Under the pieces are notes generated by a model. That model made no database searches and had not been told where the DNA came from. It was given only the letters and a program-made list of their open reading frames with translations. Below, piece by piece: positions 1-11,459 of a stretch of 64,000 bases of DNA (position 1 is its first letter; every line of letters begins with the position of its first letter). The translations under genes were made by a program, and so were the position numbers. The stretch comes from Mermis nigrescens (taxonomy: Eukaryota; Nematoda; Enoplea; Mermithida; Mermithidae). The DNA lies in NCBI GenBank assembly GCA_036768485.1, contig JAVLUZ010000346.1, positions 1,064,001 to 1,128,000 of the forward strand, written 5' to 3'.

Positions 1-714
1 TCCAATTTGCCCATAAATGCAACCTCTATCACTGGTCACACCCTGAAAACCTCGGGTGAAACCACGATTGATGTCCAAATTGGAGCCCAATGCCTCCCGA
101 TTTCTTTTGTGGTCATGCTTGATAGCCCATATCCTGTGGTTTTAGGTTATGACGCAATTCAATCACTCTGTGGTAAAGTAGTTCGCGTTTTGTTAGACCA
201 CCATGCTGGATATGTACAATTTGGGAGAAATACACCTGTTCCTCTTTTACATGCTATAAAATCTGCAACTTCTATTTCTGCATTTGTTTCAATAAAAGAT
301 AATATTATAATTCCTCCTACGACTATTCTATTGGTTTCAATACACCCTGATTTAACTTTATTTCAAGATCAATGGGTTGACATAAAAGCTATACCTAAAA
401 ACCCTCAAATGTCTATTTGTATTCCAAATATTCGTTTATACGTTGATGACTCAAATTTTTCAGCGATTCCTATCATTAATTATTCGAAACAACCCATAAA
501 ATTATATAAAAACGCTAATATTGCTTCTGTATCTGTGATTCCTAAGCCACCGTTATTATACAAAGAAGGGGAGGAAGCAGAAATTAAAAATTTCCAAATT
601 ACGGTTCGAGAAAAATTGAGCCATATTTCTGATACGAACGTTAATAACGCATTTTTCGGAATTTTTGGAGCAGAATATGAACATTTTTGGTGTAAATCGA
701 CCCCTTGGGCGTAG
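1..714 (+). pseudogene. Gypsy retropepsin region, partial
   Basis: The frame is open from the window edge to 714. It would process the Gag-Pol polyprotein. Residues PVVLGYDAI near 130-170 match the end of the retropepsin fold, where an I/V-L-G motif precedes the closing helix; the catalytic D-S/T-G would lie left of the window. The later part (about residues 85-235) is the protease-RT linker. The RT frame begins before this one ends (about 665), so a one-base shift separates them. That may be natural Pro/Pol frameshifting or decay; given the other lesions, decay is likelier. The start is unknown because the gene enters from outside. Confidence 0.7.
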
Positions 715-2028
715 TTCTCTTGTCAAACATGGGATTAACACGGGTGAAACACAACCCATTTCCCAACCGCCCTATTGTCTGCCTTATGCAAAAAGACAAG
801 TGGTTGAAGAGCATGTCACAAAAATGTTACAAGATGGTATTATTCGGCCCTCTCAAAGTCCGTGGGCTGCTCCCATTGTTTTGGTAGATAAAAAAGATGG
901 AGGTAAAAGATTTTGCGTTGACTACCAAAAATTGAACGAATTTACTGTGAAAGATGCATTTCCGTTGCCCTTAATTGATGATATTTTCAGTCAATTGAAA
1001 GGATCTAGCATTTTTACTACCTTAGATTTAGAACAAGGCTAACATCAAATCGAATTAGTAGAAAAAGATAAAGAAAAGACTGCATTTAATTCATTTCTCG
1101 GACTTTTTGAATTTAATGTCATGCCATTTGGTTTGTGTAATGGCCCAGCTACTTTCCAAAGAACTATGGAACAGGTTTTGCGAAATCTAAATTGGCAAAA
1201 TTGTTTTGTCTATCTTGATGACATTTTAATCTGTAGCTCCGATTTCGAAAGTCATCTGAAACAGCTGCAGAAGGTTTTCGATCGTTTGACCTGGGCTGGA
1301 TTGACGTTAAAACTCAAGAAATGTGAGTTCGGGCTCAAAGAAGTGAGTTACTTGGGCCATATTATAGACAAAAATGGATTAAGAGTTAATCCAGTCAAGG
1401 TAGAAGCCCTGGTAAGCATGCCCGCTCCTCAGTCTGTCACTGAAGTGCGCAGTTTTCTTGGTTTAGCTAGTTATTATCGTAGATTTATCAGTCGATTTGC
1501 AGATAAGACATATGCTATAAACAAACTTTTATGCAAGAGGACGGAATTTAAATGGGCTGAAAGTTGTCAAGCTAATTTCCAAGAAATTAAAAATGATTTG
1601 ATAAATACTACAACTTTAGCATTTCCTGATTTTACACGGCCTTTTATTGTTCAAACTGATGCAAGTGGTGTTGGTATAGGAGGTGTGTTAGCCCAAGAAT
1701 ACGAGGGACAAGAACATCCTATAGCTTTCGTTTCTAGAACCTTAACGAAATCTGAGAAAAATTACAGTACAATTGAAAAAGAAGCTCTGGCGATTATCTG
1801 GACAATTAGACAATTTAGACCTTATTTATACGGACATCATTTTACGCTTTTACGGATCATGCCCCTATTAAACTTTTGAAAGTTCATGATGCTTCACCCT
1901 CGCGTTTAGTTCGATGGGTTCTGTCTCTCCAAGAGTATGATTATGACGTCATATTTCGAAAAGGAAAGGAAAATGGGAATGCAGATGCCCTATCTCGTTT
2001 ACCTTCAAAAGTTATCCTGGAGCATTAG
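665..2028 (+). pseudogene. Gypsy reverse transcriptase plus RNase H, broken
   Basis: RNA-dependent DNA polymerase that copies element RNA. RT motifs appear in order: SPWAAPIVLVDKKDGGKRFCVDY (fingers, shown here only as landmarks near 860-925), LDLEQG followed by an in-frame TAA at 1040-1042, MPFGLCNGPATFQ (1121-1160), the catalytic box FVYLDDIL (about 1207-1230) and YLGHII in the thumb. RNase H starts at QTDASGVGIG (about 1653) with the catalytic Asp. The next catalytic region, TDHAPIK, is split by a one-base frameshift near 1850, and the domain resumes to ADALSRLP near 1985. Apart from the stop and shifts the domains have the normal length, so inactivation looks recent. Confidence 0.92.
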
Positions 2029-3162
2029 CAAAATCAGATGTTTGTGTCATAGAATTGCCTCAAAATTTTCAAATCATGCAAAGGAAAGACGTATTTCTCG
2101 GTCCGATTTATAGATTTTTGCAAAACCGTCGGATGCCTGAAAGAATATCGTCAAAACAGTTTAATGCAGCAGAAAATTTTATTTTAGACCATGGAATATT
2201 AAAATATCAGCAAAATAATAATTCTGAACCAGTTTTGGCTATACCTAGGAGGTTGGTTCCCATCATTCTTACTGCCCTCCATAATGACACAATTTCAGGG
2301 CATTTGGCTTTTGACCGAACTCTTCTTAAAGGCCAAGAACGATTCTATTGGCCGGGCATGCGCTCTGATATATGGCGTCATTGCCGAGAGTGCTTAGAGT
2401 GTCAGCGTCATCGGCCAATGACTCAGAGATTACAGGTGCAGCCAATGAAATCCATACCTTCAGTAGCAGCAATGGAATCTTGGGTTATGGATACTATGGG
2501 ACCACTCCCGATTGTTCGAAATAAAGCTCATATTTTAGTTTTCATTGATCGTTTAACTAAATGGGCTGAAACTGTAGCCATTTCTGATTTAAGAGCTACT
2601 ACAATTGCTGAAAATTTTGTGGATAAAATTATCCTAAGATTTGGGGCCCCTAAGATCATCCAGTCAGATAGAGGCAGTGGTTTTGTGGCTGCAACTTTTC
2701 AGGAAATATGCTGGTTGTTCGAAGTTTGACACATCACATCAACCGCATATTGTCCTCAAACAAATGGATTGGTCGAAAGGTTCAACTGAACCCTTGGTAC
2801 TATGTTAGCAATGACGGTCCAAGAAGAAGAAAATGACTGGGATCGCCGACTTCCAACCGTGACGTTCGCTTATAACATCGCCAGGCATGAAAGCACCGGC
2901 TATTCGCCATTCTACTTGGTCTATGGTCGGAGAGCCAAGCTACCCATTGAGCAAGCCCTGGATGCGCCTGAAAATGTCGTTGAAGTTCCACCGCCAGCGC
3001 CTATGATCCGGGAAATCCATGCTAAATTACGACTTGCTCGAGGCTTGGCCGTCAAAGCTACCCGCCTTGCTCAAACGCTTCAACAGCGCCGTTATGATGA
3101 GCGAAATAGGGTTGTAAGTGAACAACCTTATAAGGTGGCCTGCATGTTAAACTACCCGGCTT
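2010..3162 (+). pseudogene. Gypsy integrase, two nonsense codons, 3' truncated
   Basis: DDE integrase that joins cDNA to the host genome. The N-terminal zinc-binding domain (His and His near 2280-2310, CRECLEC near 2388) precedes the RNase H fold: first Asp in VMDTMGPLP (about 2487), second in QSDRGSGF (about 2662), Glu in GLVERFN (codon 2775-2777). In-frame TGA codons sit at 2727-2729 and 2787-2789, on both sides of the catalytic Glu. The region after the core (AYNIARHESTGYSPFYLVYGR) has the usual Gypsy form, but the SH3-like C-terminal domain is lost just after QPYKV, where the Tigger-like repeat begins. Confidence 0.92.
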
Positions 3163-3933
3163 AATGCATACAACATGTATTTTTTCACCTCAGATAATGC
3201 GATCAGCTCGAAATGTTTGCGTCTCTCTGCTATCTTTGATGTGCATCATTTTAAATTTTGATACATTTTCTTTTTCTAATAAAGTTCCTTGTTTATACGA
3301 GTACTTTGGTCAAATTGACTTATGTGTTGTGCGAGCCTGTTTTCTCAAATGTGTATAATTTTTAGTCTGGATCTTTAGCTTTCTTTGAAAAGCTTAGAAT
3401 TCTAAAGTTTTAGGGGAATTAAGCCTTAAACGAATTGTTATTTTTGATTGGTCATGGCGTTTTCAAAAAACGAAGTTTCTCTGGGGACAAATTTAAAAAT
3501 GTTGACAAATCACCGCAAGTTCTGTGGTTATGCAAAAACTTTAGGCACATTGAGATGAGTGTTGCGCCTATTTGTTTTTAAAATGTGCATAATATTTAGT
3601 TTCGTGACCTGGACGATCTAGGAGAAACAGAAACGGTTCCGAGCTATCAGGATTTAAAACTGAGTATATCGAACATACGAATTTTAATGGCACAGGACAA
3701 TTGTGACACAAAGTTGTTCAGCGAAATGAATGATATCGAAAATTTTTGTGACTTCAAGCGTGAAAATATGTTAAAGCAGACTTGTATTGCTGATATTTTT
3801 CCTAAAAAATGATTTTATCGCATAATAGTGTATTCCTTGTTAAAATCCGGGGTATTCGGATAATGCGTGCACTCGGATAATGCATACAGAAGGGCTTGGT
3901 CCCTTGGGTGTACGCATTAAGCAAGTTCGACTG
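3143..3933. mobile_element. Tigger/pogo-like nonautonomous element inserted in the Gypsy copy
   Basis: The two ends are imperfect inverted repeats: the left end carries AAACTACCCGGCTTAATGC, and the right end read in reverse carries GAACTTGCTTAATGCGTACA. The word TAATGC with ATACA/GTACA is typical of Tigger/pogo termini. A second internal GGATAATGCG motif recurs near the right end (about 3858 and 3873). About 790 bp lie between the ends with no transposase reading frame. The insertion coincides with the abrupt loss of integrase similarity. TA follows the right end (3934-3935), but I cannot see a clean TA duplication on the left. Confidence 0.6.
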
Positions 3934-4739
3934 TATTTAGAATGGAAAAATGTCAAATTTTTAGGCGCTTTGCGCCGTTTGAGACAATTTTAGTAATTTT
4001 TGGCGTTAGAAACCCAGAAATTAGCTAAAATATACAATCAAAAGTCAAAAGACCCTGTTTTACCACACTAAAATCGCTACTGTACCATATAATAGTAAGC
4101 AAAAATGTTTGAAAATATATTTATATAATATAGCTACAAAAAATTATGTTAGCTCATACAAAGACCTTTTTCGGAGATCTTTGTACAAACACAAGAAGGC
4201 TCGTACAACAAAATAGAGTCGGCTAATAATAGTCCACCACTTAATTTTCTGGTCCTCCAATTTGGGATTTCATCTCCCCCTCAACATTGGACCTTAGGAA
4301 ACTATTTGAGGCATATTAAGTTTATCGGATCGGACGCAATTCTGTAGCGTAGTTTACATTCGCCTATAATTAACCTCCATCCTAATAACTATTACAAAAG
4401 AAACGCGTTTTAAAGCCCGTGGTTCCCATTCAATTGAATGTAAAAGTGTTTTTTGTAAAAATAGTTTGTCGAAAACGCACAATTTCCAACTAGAAATAGA
4501 ACGTATTTGTCAACTCTAAATCTTTTAGCCATGGCTATGAATGAATGAGTTAAAAGTAGCATTTAGTTTAAATAAGTTAAGTGGGGGAATCAAAAACATG
4601 CAGATTTTCCTGAACATTTTTTCAGTAGAGGATTAAGTAAGTATACATATGGTCTAATCAGTACAGTTCTCAAAATTAATACTTGCTCATTGATAAATAA
4701 GTGCCAGTATCACAGCCTGTATCAAAATACGAATTACAC
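3934..4739. other. Noncoding AT-rich stretch
   Basis: No coding signal. Near 3964 there is a perfect GGCGC-TTT-GCGCC hairpin of the kind found in many other repeats of this window. Nothing else is recognised. Confidence 0.5.
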
Positions 4740-4751
4740 TAAATTTTTTCC

Positions 4752-4846
4752 TGGCCCCGGCCATTTTTTGACCTTGCCCCGGCCGGGGCCGGGGATGCTC
4801 AAAAATGGCCGGGGATTGCCGGGGCCGGGGCCCCGGTCGATCACTA
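4752..4846. repeat. CCCCGGCC-rich patch, possible hAT-type MITE
   Basis: A sharply GC-rich island in AT-rich DNA, made of repeated GGCCCCGG/CCGGGGCC words. Its right edge read in reverse begins TAGTGATCGACCGGGG, which resembles hAT termini starting TAG-N-G. A related patch lies at 63264-63320, next to TAGAGCTGTGCCGGGG. The pairing of ends and any target duplication are not resolved. Confidence 0.4.
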
Positions 4847-4849
4847 GTT

Positions 4850-5700
4850 AGCAGGTTAAGAGTTTTCCTTCAATTTTGGAATATTTCAACTTTTTTGGGA
4901 GTTTTTGGTCCTATGCTTATGAAAATCCAATTTTTTTCTCCAAGCTTGCCTTAAACTTACGAGATATTTATAAGCGCTTAAGTACACCAGCTTTGACCTT
5001 ATTTTAATCAAAAAAAGCTCAATTTTTGACCCCCATAGACCAGCCTGCTGTGCATCTATTGGTCACTACTCCGAATTCCGCTGTCAGTTGCCAGGCTTAA
5101 TCTTGCTCGCTCAAATTATTGTGAACAATTGGGGTTGTCTTTATCTCACAAGAGCGGAGAAACTCTAATCCCCCAACTATTTTGGAAAAAAACTAAAAAA
5201 ATCGCGTTCTATGATGCAGTTTATTCTCTTATTTTTGTAGATCATCGCCATTTTTCTACAAGTATTTTATTTTTTTCAGTCCTGAAGCTTTGTGTTGATT
5301 CCTCTCCATGATGAATCGTTTGTTTGTCTATTTTCAGCTGTTTTTATTTTAGGATTTTGCTTACCTAAGTTCTATGCCCTCGTTTTTTCATTTTTCTTTT
5401 AGTTCACAGATTTTGCTTGCCGCCTGTAGGTACTTTTTATAATCATGTATCCATGGCTTTATTTTGTCCCTCATTCTCTTAGGCTGAAAAACTTTATCAT
5501 CAAATTTTTAGTAAATAACTAAAAAAATTCGTTTTTTTGCACTTGTTGCAAATTATGATTTTTGCCGCCTCGTTTTAGGTTACTTTAGTTTTTTTCTGTA
5601 TTTCCTATAGGACACCGAAATTGAAAAGATGGAGAAGTTGTAAAACTATGTTTTGCCCATCTCAAGCTGCTTATTATAGAGAAACCTGCTTTTCCTAATG
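4850..5700. other. Noncoding stretch with pyrimidine-rich tracts
   Basis: Long T-rich runs (5215-5620) and frequent stops on both strands. I see no domain. It could be an intron upstream of the exon-like block at 5716, but that is inference only. Confidence 0.35.
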
Positions 5701-5715
5701 TCAAGTGAGAAGGCA

Positions 5716-5850
5716 GCAATGCCTGGAAGATAAGAGCGATTTGGCTTTGAGGATGCTTTGAATTATTTGTTCAGTAATCTTGAAGTTGAAGCAGAATCAA
5801 GCTCAGATTCAGGGAGTGAATCTGGACAAGCCGAAGGCGTTTCATGTCAC
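5716..5850 (+). pseudogene. Candidate first exon, acidic N-terminus of a piggyBac-like protein
   Basis: After an ATG at 5716 the frame has one early stop (TAA, codon 5) and then reads about 38 codons, including FGFEDALNYLF and a serine/aspartate/glutamate-rich stretch (SSSDSGSES). This pattern (short basic start, a helix with L-x-x-LF, then an acidic tail) also occurs at 60754, which suggests a shared family. Acidic N-termini are common in piggyBac-type transposases, and a piggyBac C-terminal exon follows 4.7 kb downstream on the same strand. The link is inferred from strand and order; no donor site is convincing. Confidence 0.3.
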
Positions 5851-6039
5851 TAATTACTCAGAGATATTTGCGATCCTGATGTAAGAAGTCTTGTGAAAAA
5901 TAAGTAAGAAGTGGAAGGGATTGCTATATTGGCAAAAGTCTTTTTCCTTAAGTTCTCTGATTTTGAAAAGTTGATTTAAGGATGGAATCGCCCCCTTCTC
6001 TAAATTGAAAAAATGAAATCGGAAAGAAACATTTTTTGG

Positions 6040-6490
6040 AATGCCTTTGAACCACACATTCCCATAAGGGGTGAGAGGTGGTATTACCCCTAGCTCAGGG
6101 TTCAAGACTCGAATCACTAGTAGACGATTTTGAGCTACCAGACACTTTTTGCACGATTTTTGGATAGAAAAGTAGCAAATATGCTAGAAGATTTTTGGCG
6201 CTTCGCGCCAAATAGTACCTGTTTTGTTTACTCACAAAATGCCATAAATGAAGTTAAAATGATCTTAAAAATCAACATTGTTGATGAATTCTTATATTTT
6301 TCATTTACAAAAGTGACAAGGGCAGTCAGAATCAGAAACAAGTACGTACTGAAAAATGCAGTTTTCTGCAATAAAACAAGCTTTATATGGAATTTTCGCC
6401 TTTGTTTAATATTTGACCTGCAAAAAGGCCAAAATTCTTGATTTACTGGTCCGAACCCTGTCAACTTTCGACCTCTGGAAACTATGCTTC
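6040..6490. repeat. Interspersed repeat family R1, copy 1
   Basis: About 450 bp align by eye with 44935-45420. Shared landmarks in order: TAAGGGGTGAGAGG, a tract with ATTAC(C)CC(T)A, GACTCGAATCACTA, a block with TTTTGGCGC-loop-GCGCCAAATAGTAC, GTTGATGAATTCTTATATTTT, TTTCTGCAATAAAACAAG and TTTGACCTGCAAAAAGGC. In this copy the hairpin is perfect (TTTGGCGC-TTC-GCGCCAAA, 6194-6212). No protein of this repeat is recognised and short reading frames across it are probably chance. Confidence 0.75.
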
Positions 6491-6499
6491 GAACTAGTG

Positions 6500-8180
6500 A
6501 ACTCAAAAGTTCCCAGTGCTTAGCGCCAGGATTATCGTTGACAAGTAGCTCTTGGCGGGCATTTGCTCAGGGGTATTTGGGTGGGGGACTATTCACCTTT
6601 TAAATTTTCAAAAACCTGAAATAAATCAATTTTTTAGTGTATTTGGGGCTATTTTTCGGCTTTTCTGCCCCTCCCCGAATAGGAGGGTCAGCTACGTGCC
6701 TGTTTCTTGGCTTTAGTGGTCCAGAATTGCTCATTTGATTTAAACATAGCAAGCGTGTGGAAATTTTCCTGTGCTTCACGCCAGTTTGCTCTTTCTATTT
6801 ATTTTTTATCATTCAATAGAAAGTTAAAAATTAATTGCTAATAGATTGCAGGTAAAAAAATTTATGTAGATAAGTGGCGGATTTAGAATTTTCTTGAGAA
6901 AGGGAGTGGTTCCTAACTTTTCAAAAAACCGCTAAGAAATAGGTCAAAAATTTGCTCTTAATGCGCAAAATGGCGTTTTTAAGCTTTTAATACATTCTAC
7001 TTATATCTGGAATAACTTTTGACATTACATTTTTACGAAGTATTTTGAAATTTTCGACAATTTTGTGTGGAAAAATCAGTTAGTTTCTTAGACCAATTTA
7101 AATATGGCGCTAAAAGCCGAAAAATTAGCAAAATTTCGACTAAAAGAGATTTAGAAGCTCGATTTCACGAGATTTTCTGTATTTGTAGCATTTGACGCCA
7201 AACTTTAGAGATTTTTTCGAAAAGTTTTGCTAAAAAATCGAAGAAGTCCATGCTAGAATGGCTGTTCATGCTCTTCAAATTTTTTTAAAAGCTATGTTTT
7301 GTGCGGAAAATGGTATCCTGGGATGTCGTATCTGCATTATCAGTTATGAGCTATGATATGAGCGCTTTTTCAGCCAAAAATATAGCTTTATCTCCGTTTT
7401 TTCTTGTTAGAAAACCAAGTGTTTCTTTCGAAATTTAGGAAACAAAAGTCCATCTGATCAGTTAAACTCATACTTGGGAAGCACCAAGATTTTGTGGTGG
7501 TCAAAATGGTGAAAATCAAATAGCAAAAAATAGCTCTAAAAATGGCTAAAAATAGCTTTCTGAGGGGTCTGCAGGGGGTATTTGAAATTCTCAGTGTGGG
7601 GGGTCAGGACCATACATGATCTTGCAGGGGGGTTTAGGTGGGGTATTCATCCCCTGCAAAAAAACTTTTTATCCCCCGCAAAAAATTTTTCACCCCAGCC
7701 AAATTTGTCGATTTTTTAGGAATTTACAGAAGTTTCCGAAATTTTCCCTAAAATTGGCATAAAAAGTTTTTTTTTTTAAACATTTTTAGCCATCTATTTG
7801 CTTTAAATTCTCAATTTGTCAAGGCTTTGATTCATATAATTATGTTTTTCACTGGAATATTGATGAATTTTTTCGACTTTTTCGATTTTTTTGAAATATT
7901 TTACTATGTTTTTATGCACCAGAAAGATAAAACATTGTCTACAACGCTAAAAAAAGATGTTTTTGACGCGTTCCTATCATTTTTGGCCCGGAAATTGTTA
8001 TTTAAATTTCAGCCCCCCCCCCGCAGAATTCCCCTGCTGTGCATGTCTGGTCAGGACCCGCCAAATCCTCCTCCCCACGACCATGTATGGTTATACTGCA
8101 CTGAGTACTTCCTGTGTTTGAAGCTTCTCCACAATGCATGCATTTTATTAAATAATTATATACATAAAAAGATGCATTTC
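6500..8180. repeat. Mosaic of MITE fragments, no gene
   Basis: Contains a solo right end of the CAGGCACGTAGCT family (6690-6702), a CATACATGATCTTGCAGGGG block (about 7612) related to one at 11480, and G/C-runs such as CCCCCGCAAAAAA near 7675. The segment 7490-7580 (AAATAGCTCTAAAAATGGC) recurs at 17445-17480. Coding signal is absent. Confidence 0.55.
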
Positions 8181-8186
8181 TTATAG

Positions 8187-8476
8187 GTGTATCAGCAGAT
8201 TGATGAGAATCTGGATGATGAATTGAGTGACGATGAACCTGCACTAGTGCCTTGTGTAATCCGACCAATTGCGGAAATTCTAAATTTGACACATCCTGCC
8301 AATAGCGATGATGTTCATACATACGACTATCCCACACAAGCTGACGAGCATCAGCTCGAAGATCTACAACTTAGAAAAAGAAATGTGTGAGTCAATGCAG
8401 GCAGCCTCGTTTTTTAATCCACAATCTGAAACCGCAGATGTGACGTCCCAGAGCACTGTTCAGCCGGTGATTAAAT
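8187..8476 (+). pseudogene. Candidate exon, acidic, unidentified
   Basis: A splice-acceptor-like TTTCTTATAG precedes an open frame reading VYQQIDENLDDELSDDEPAL and on to a stop at 8388. A one-base shift near 8365 would extend it through EMCESMQAASFFNPQ to TAA at 8474-8476, followed directly by AATAAA. The opening V-Y-Q-Q resembles the V-H-Q-Q that starts the exon at 12158, which lies on the same strand. The acidic composition would suit the N-terminal part of a transposase, but no domain is recognised. Confidence 0.3.
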
Positions 8477-8479
8477 AAA

Positions 8480-10560
8480 TTATTTACATGAAATATTTCT
8501 GTTTAAGATGAATAGTTAAAAACGGTAAAATCTGAATATCTATTTGCTGAATTATAGTGCTATTTATTTCTTTAAAATTTTTGGTCATAAGTGTTTTGCA
8601 GTGATCTTAGTTTACTATTCTGGAATAATTAGCAATAGGCTTATTATTTTCACAAATAAAGTTGCTCAGAATTTTGAAGGGGTTCTTCATTTGTCTACAA
8701 ATTTTTGTGGGTAAACCCCCCTATTCTTCACAAACAAATGATCAAAAATCACATTGAAATGGCTAAGAAGCGCGATTTTCCAGGCTTTCCCGAAAACCGA
8801 ACAGAAATAAATTAAAAATCTTGGCCTTTGGACATATGAAGACTCACATCCTTGTTTGGGGCATCCTTCATCCCCCTATTCCGTGTTCATATGATAATGT
8901 TAAAAAGCTAAATGTTTAAATGTTGAAAAAAATGAGATCTTACATATTACTCTATTGATTCAGTCCAAACCCTTTTAGCACGAGCAGGAATTTGTTATCT
9001 TAAAAAATGTAAAGAAGCTTGTAGGAATTTTTTCATAAAATAGAATAATTATGCTTCATGTTACATTCATTTGCTGAAAAGCATGAGCGTGGGCGGATTT
9101 GAGGGGTTGGAAAGCAGCCGTCCCCCATTGGCCCTGCTTAGCTGGCAAGAAAAAGGACATATGACTTAAGACGAATTTTGGCTGTCTTAAATCGTAATTT
9201 TTTAAAATTATACGGCGCTGCGCGCCAGATTAGGCTTATTAATAATATCTCTTTACTTTTATGGCGACCTAAAAGCATATGTTTAGTGTTTCTCTAAGGC
9301 TTTTCTCAGCAATAAACGTTTTCATTACTGCTAGCACAATTTCTGACATAAAATAAGCGATTTTAATTTAGTTTCTTTCTTTTTGAGCAAAAAGTTCCAA
9401 GCTTCTCATCAGTAGCATAAGTGAACTTGTATAATTTTACAATTCAAGCTAAACATGTTGTTCTGCCTAAAATTCAAGGATTTCCTAGTGTTTCGCGCCT
9501 AATTTTCGCAAGATTAATCAATTATTTGCCCAAAATTGCCTAAAAATTTTGAAATTTTCCGAAGGATTGCACAAAAAAATTATTTTAGATAAAAGCAGAC
9601 AGCGTTAAACTGTTAAAAGTACGCAGATTTGTATGTGAATGTCGAATTTTTGACTGTTTCCAGAAAAGTTTGGCAAGCGCCCATACATGAACATGGGGAG
9701 GTTTGAGGGAGGGGTATTACTCCTACCTCAGCTCCGAAAAACTGGTAGCTACATACGGACGTGCACAGTGAGAAATTCCTGTTGGTGAAACCAAAAAGTG
9801 CCTTTTTAGGGCTTTAATACCATGGGTAGTCATCATACATGCACAACATGGGGATTCTGGGGAAACCTATAGTGCTTTTTTGGGCCGAAAAATGGCTGGT
9901 ACGCGTTGAAAACATCGTTTTTTGGCGCTTCTGACGATGCTCTATTGCTCTAGAGCATAAAATCATGAAAAAAATTATAAGAAAATCGAAAAAAGTTGAA
10001 TAAATTCATCAATATGTGGCTTAAAACATGAATATATGGCGCGGAGCGCCGAGAATTTGGTGATTTTGAGCAAATAGATAGCCAAAAACCCTTAAAAAGA
10101 CACTTTTTCTACCGATTTTTAGGTAAGTTTAAGATCCTTTTGAAAAATCGCCAATTCTGGAGGGGGAATTTTTTGCGGGGGTTGAAAAATTTTTTTATGT
10201 ATGGTAGTCATTAAAAACACAATTCTTAAGCGTTTTGATGTTTCATGCTTTGCAGTGGCGGATCCAGGATTTTCCGACAGGGGGGCGGATCCCAAAATTT
10301 TCTTAAAATTTTATAAAATTGTTCAAAAAGTCGTGTATTATTACGCTTAGAATACCGCTTTTCTGCTTTCTCTGATGAGCCGAATCATTTTTAATGCAAG
10401 AAAAATACAAAAGTTCCGAAAATTTTCGAAGTTATTCCTATGAAAAAACTTACAAGAGTAATGCAGAAATCAACTCAAATCACTCAAAACACGCGAGAAA
10501 TCATTGCAAGAGCTATAAAATCTTTGTTCTATGCAAATACTAATCTTCTGATGTTAATTT
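8480..10560. other. Repeat-rich noncoding stretch
   Basis: Contains hairpins GGCGC-TGC-GCGCC (about 9213) and GGCGC-GGA-GCGCC (about 10038). A segment at 9685-9740 (CATGGGGAGG... GGTATTACTCCTACCTC) resembles the start of repeat R1. The catalytic core expected upstream of the piggyBac exon at 10562 is not present here, so it is either deleted or was never in this copy. Confidence 0.5.
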
Positions 10561-10561
10561 A

Positions 10562-10832
10562 GTTCCTTTAAGCGCCAAAAGAGTCAATGAATGTCATCAA
10601 TGAGTATTATTCCAGCGCAAAGTGCCGGAAAAATTTGAAAAATTATGATAAAATAGCTCAAATCATCAATATGTTGGACATTGGCGCAATTAATGCGCTA
10701 ACAATTTTTTCGCGAGTCAACCCGGAGTTTCCTGCTAAGCACAGAAAAGATGCTCACAGGCAATTCATCAGAGAACTGGGGCGTGCACTTATTTGTGACT
10801 TTGCACTGCATCGGCAAACTGCAAACCTAAAA
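10562..10832 (+). CDS. piggyBac-like transposase, C-terminal core exon
   Basis: The frame reads through VINEYYSSAKCRKN, NMLDIGAINALTIF and FIRELGRALICD. In the DDE_Tnp_1_7 (piggyBac) family, the segment after the last catalytic Asp has this order: a Tyr/Arg-rich loop, a hydrophobic helix with D-x-x-x-x-N-A, then F-x-x-x-L-x-x-x-L. The exon ends in phase 0 at CTAAAA|GTATGC (donor at 10833). The next open block starts at 12158, also in phase 0, after a CAAG acceptor. An acceptor-like TTTAG precedes the block near 10561. The catalytic aspartates lie upstream and are not found in the window. It could be a remnant of a domesticated or a dead copy. Confidence 0.65.
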
Positions 10833-11250
10833 GTATGCTTAATTGATTGTCCATAAAAATGTATATTATATGCATATACAAGACCATGTACAAGGGGGCA
10901 TGGGGGCCGCCCTCCATTGACCTGAAATTTTTTTTTCTGAAAAGGTAAAATATGCATAGAAAATGTTGAAACTTTTAGCATCTTTTCATCAAAAAAGCTC
11001 AAAATTCTTGCTGGTTTGTGCTGCAATATCATCCTTTATCATAGTTTTGTTTTAAGTGGGGCCAAAAAACTCATTTTTGTAGCTTAATTAGCGCTGAAAA
11101 AATTTTCCATGAATAATTCGAATTTTATTATTTTAATAGATAGTTTGTTCGGAAATGTCAGAACATGCACTTCATCTCACTATGCCCCTAATATTTCATT
11201 TTGACCTAATACCTCAGACCGGCCCTCCTTTAAAAAATTCTGGATACATG

Positions 11251-11388
<138 letters not shown>

Positions 11389-11459
11389 TATGTCACGTTT
11401 TGCAGGCTCATATTTTGGATTTAGTTAAGGGGAATGGAATGACCCAATATGAAGTAGAG

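Larger units (their letters stand above)
1..3142 (+). mobile_element. Ty3/Gypsy LTR retrotransposon, internal pol region, decayed
   Basis: The order protease, reverse transcriptase, RNase H, zinc-binding H2C2 and integrase is that of Ty3/Gypsy (Metaviridae) pol. Protease and RT lie in different frames; RT has one in-frame stop (1040-1042); RNase H is frameshifted near 1850 and again near 2005; integrase has two in-frame TGA codons. The left end (gag, 5' LTR) lies outside the window. On the right, the integrase C-terminus breaks off near 3140, where a Tigger-like element begins, and I see no 3' LTR. The element is therefore dead and interrupted. Confidence 0.93.

Noticed and set aside
7827..8186. 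119-codon plus-strand open frame before the 8187 block
   Set aside because: It spans T-runs and a C-run of a MITE fragment and contains no domain; the acceptor-like TTATAG at its end suggests it is intron-like instead.
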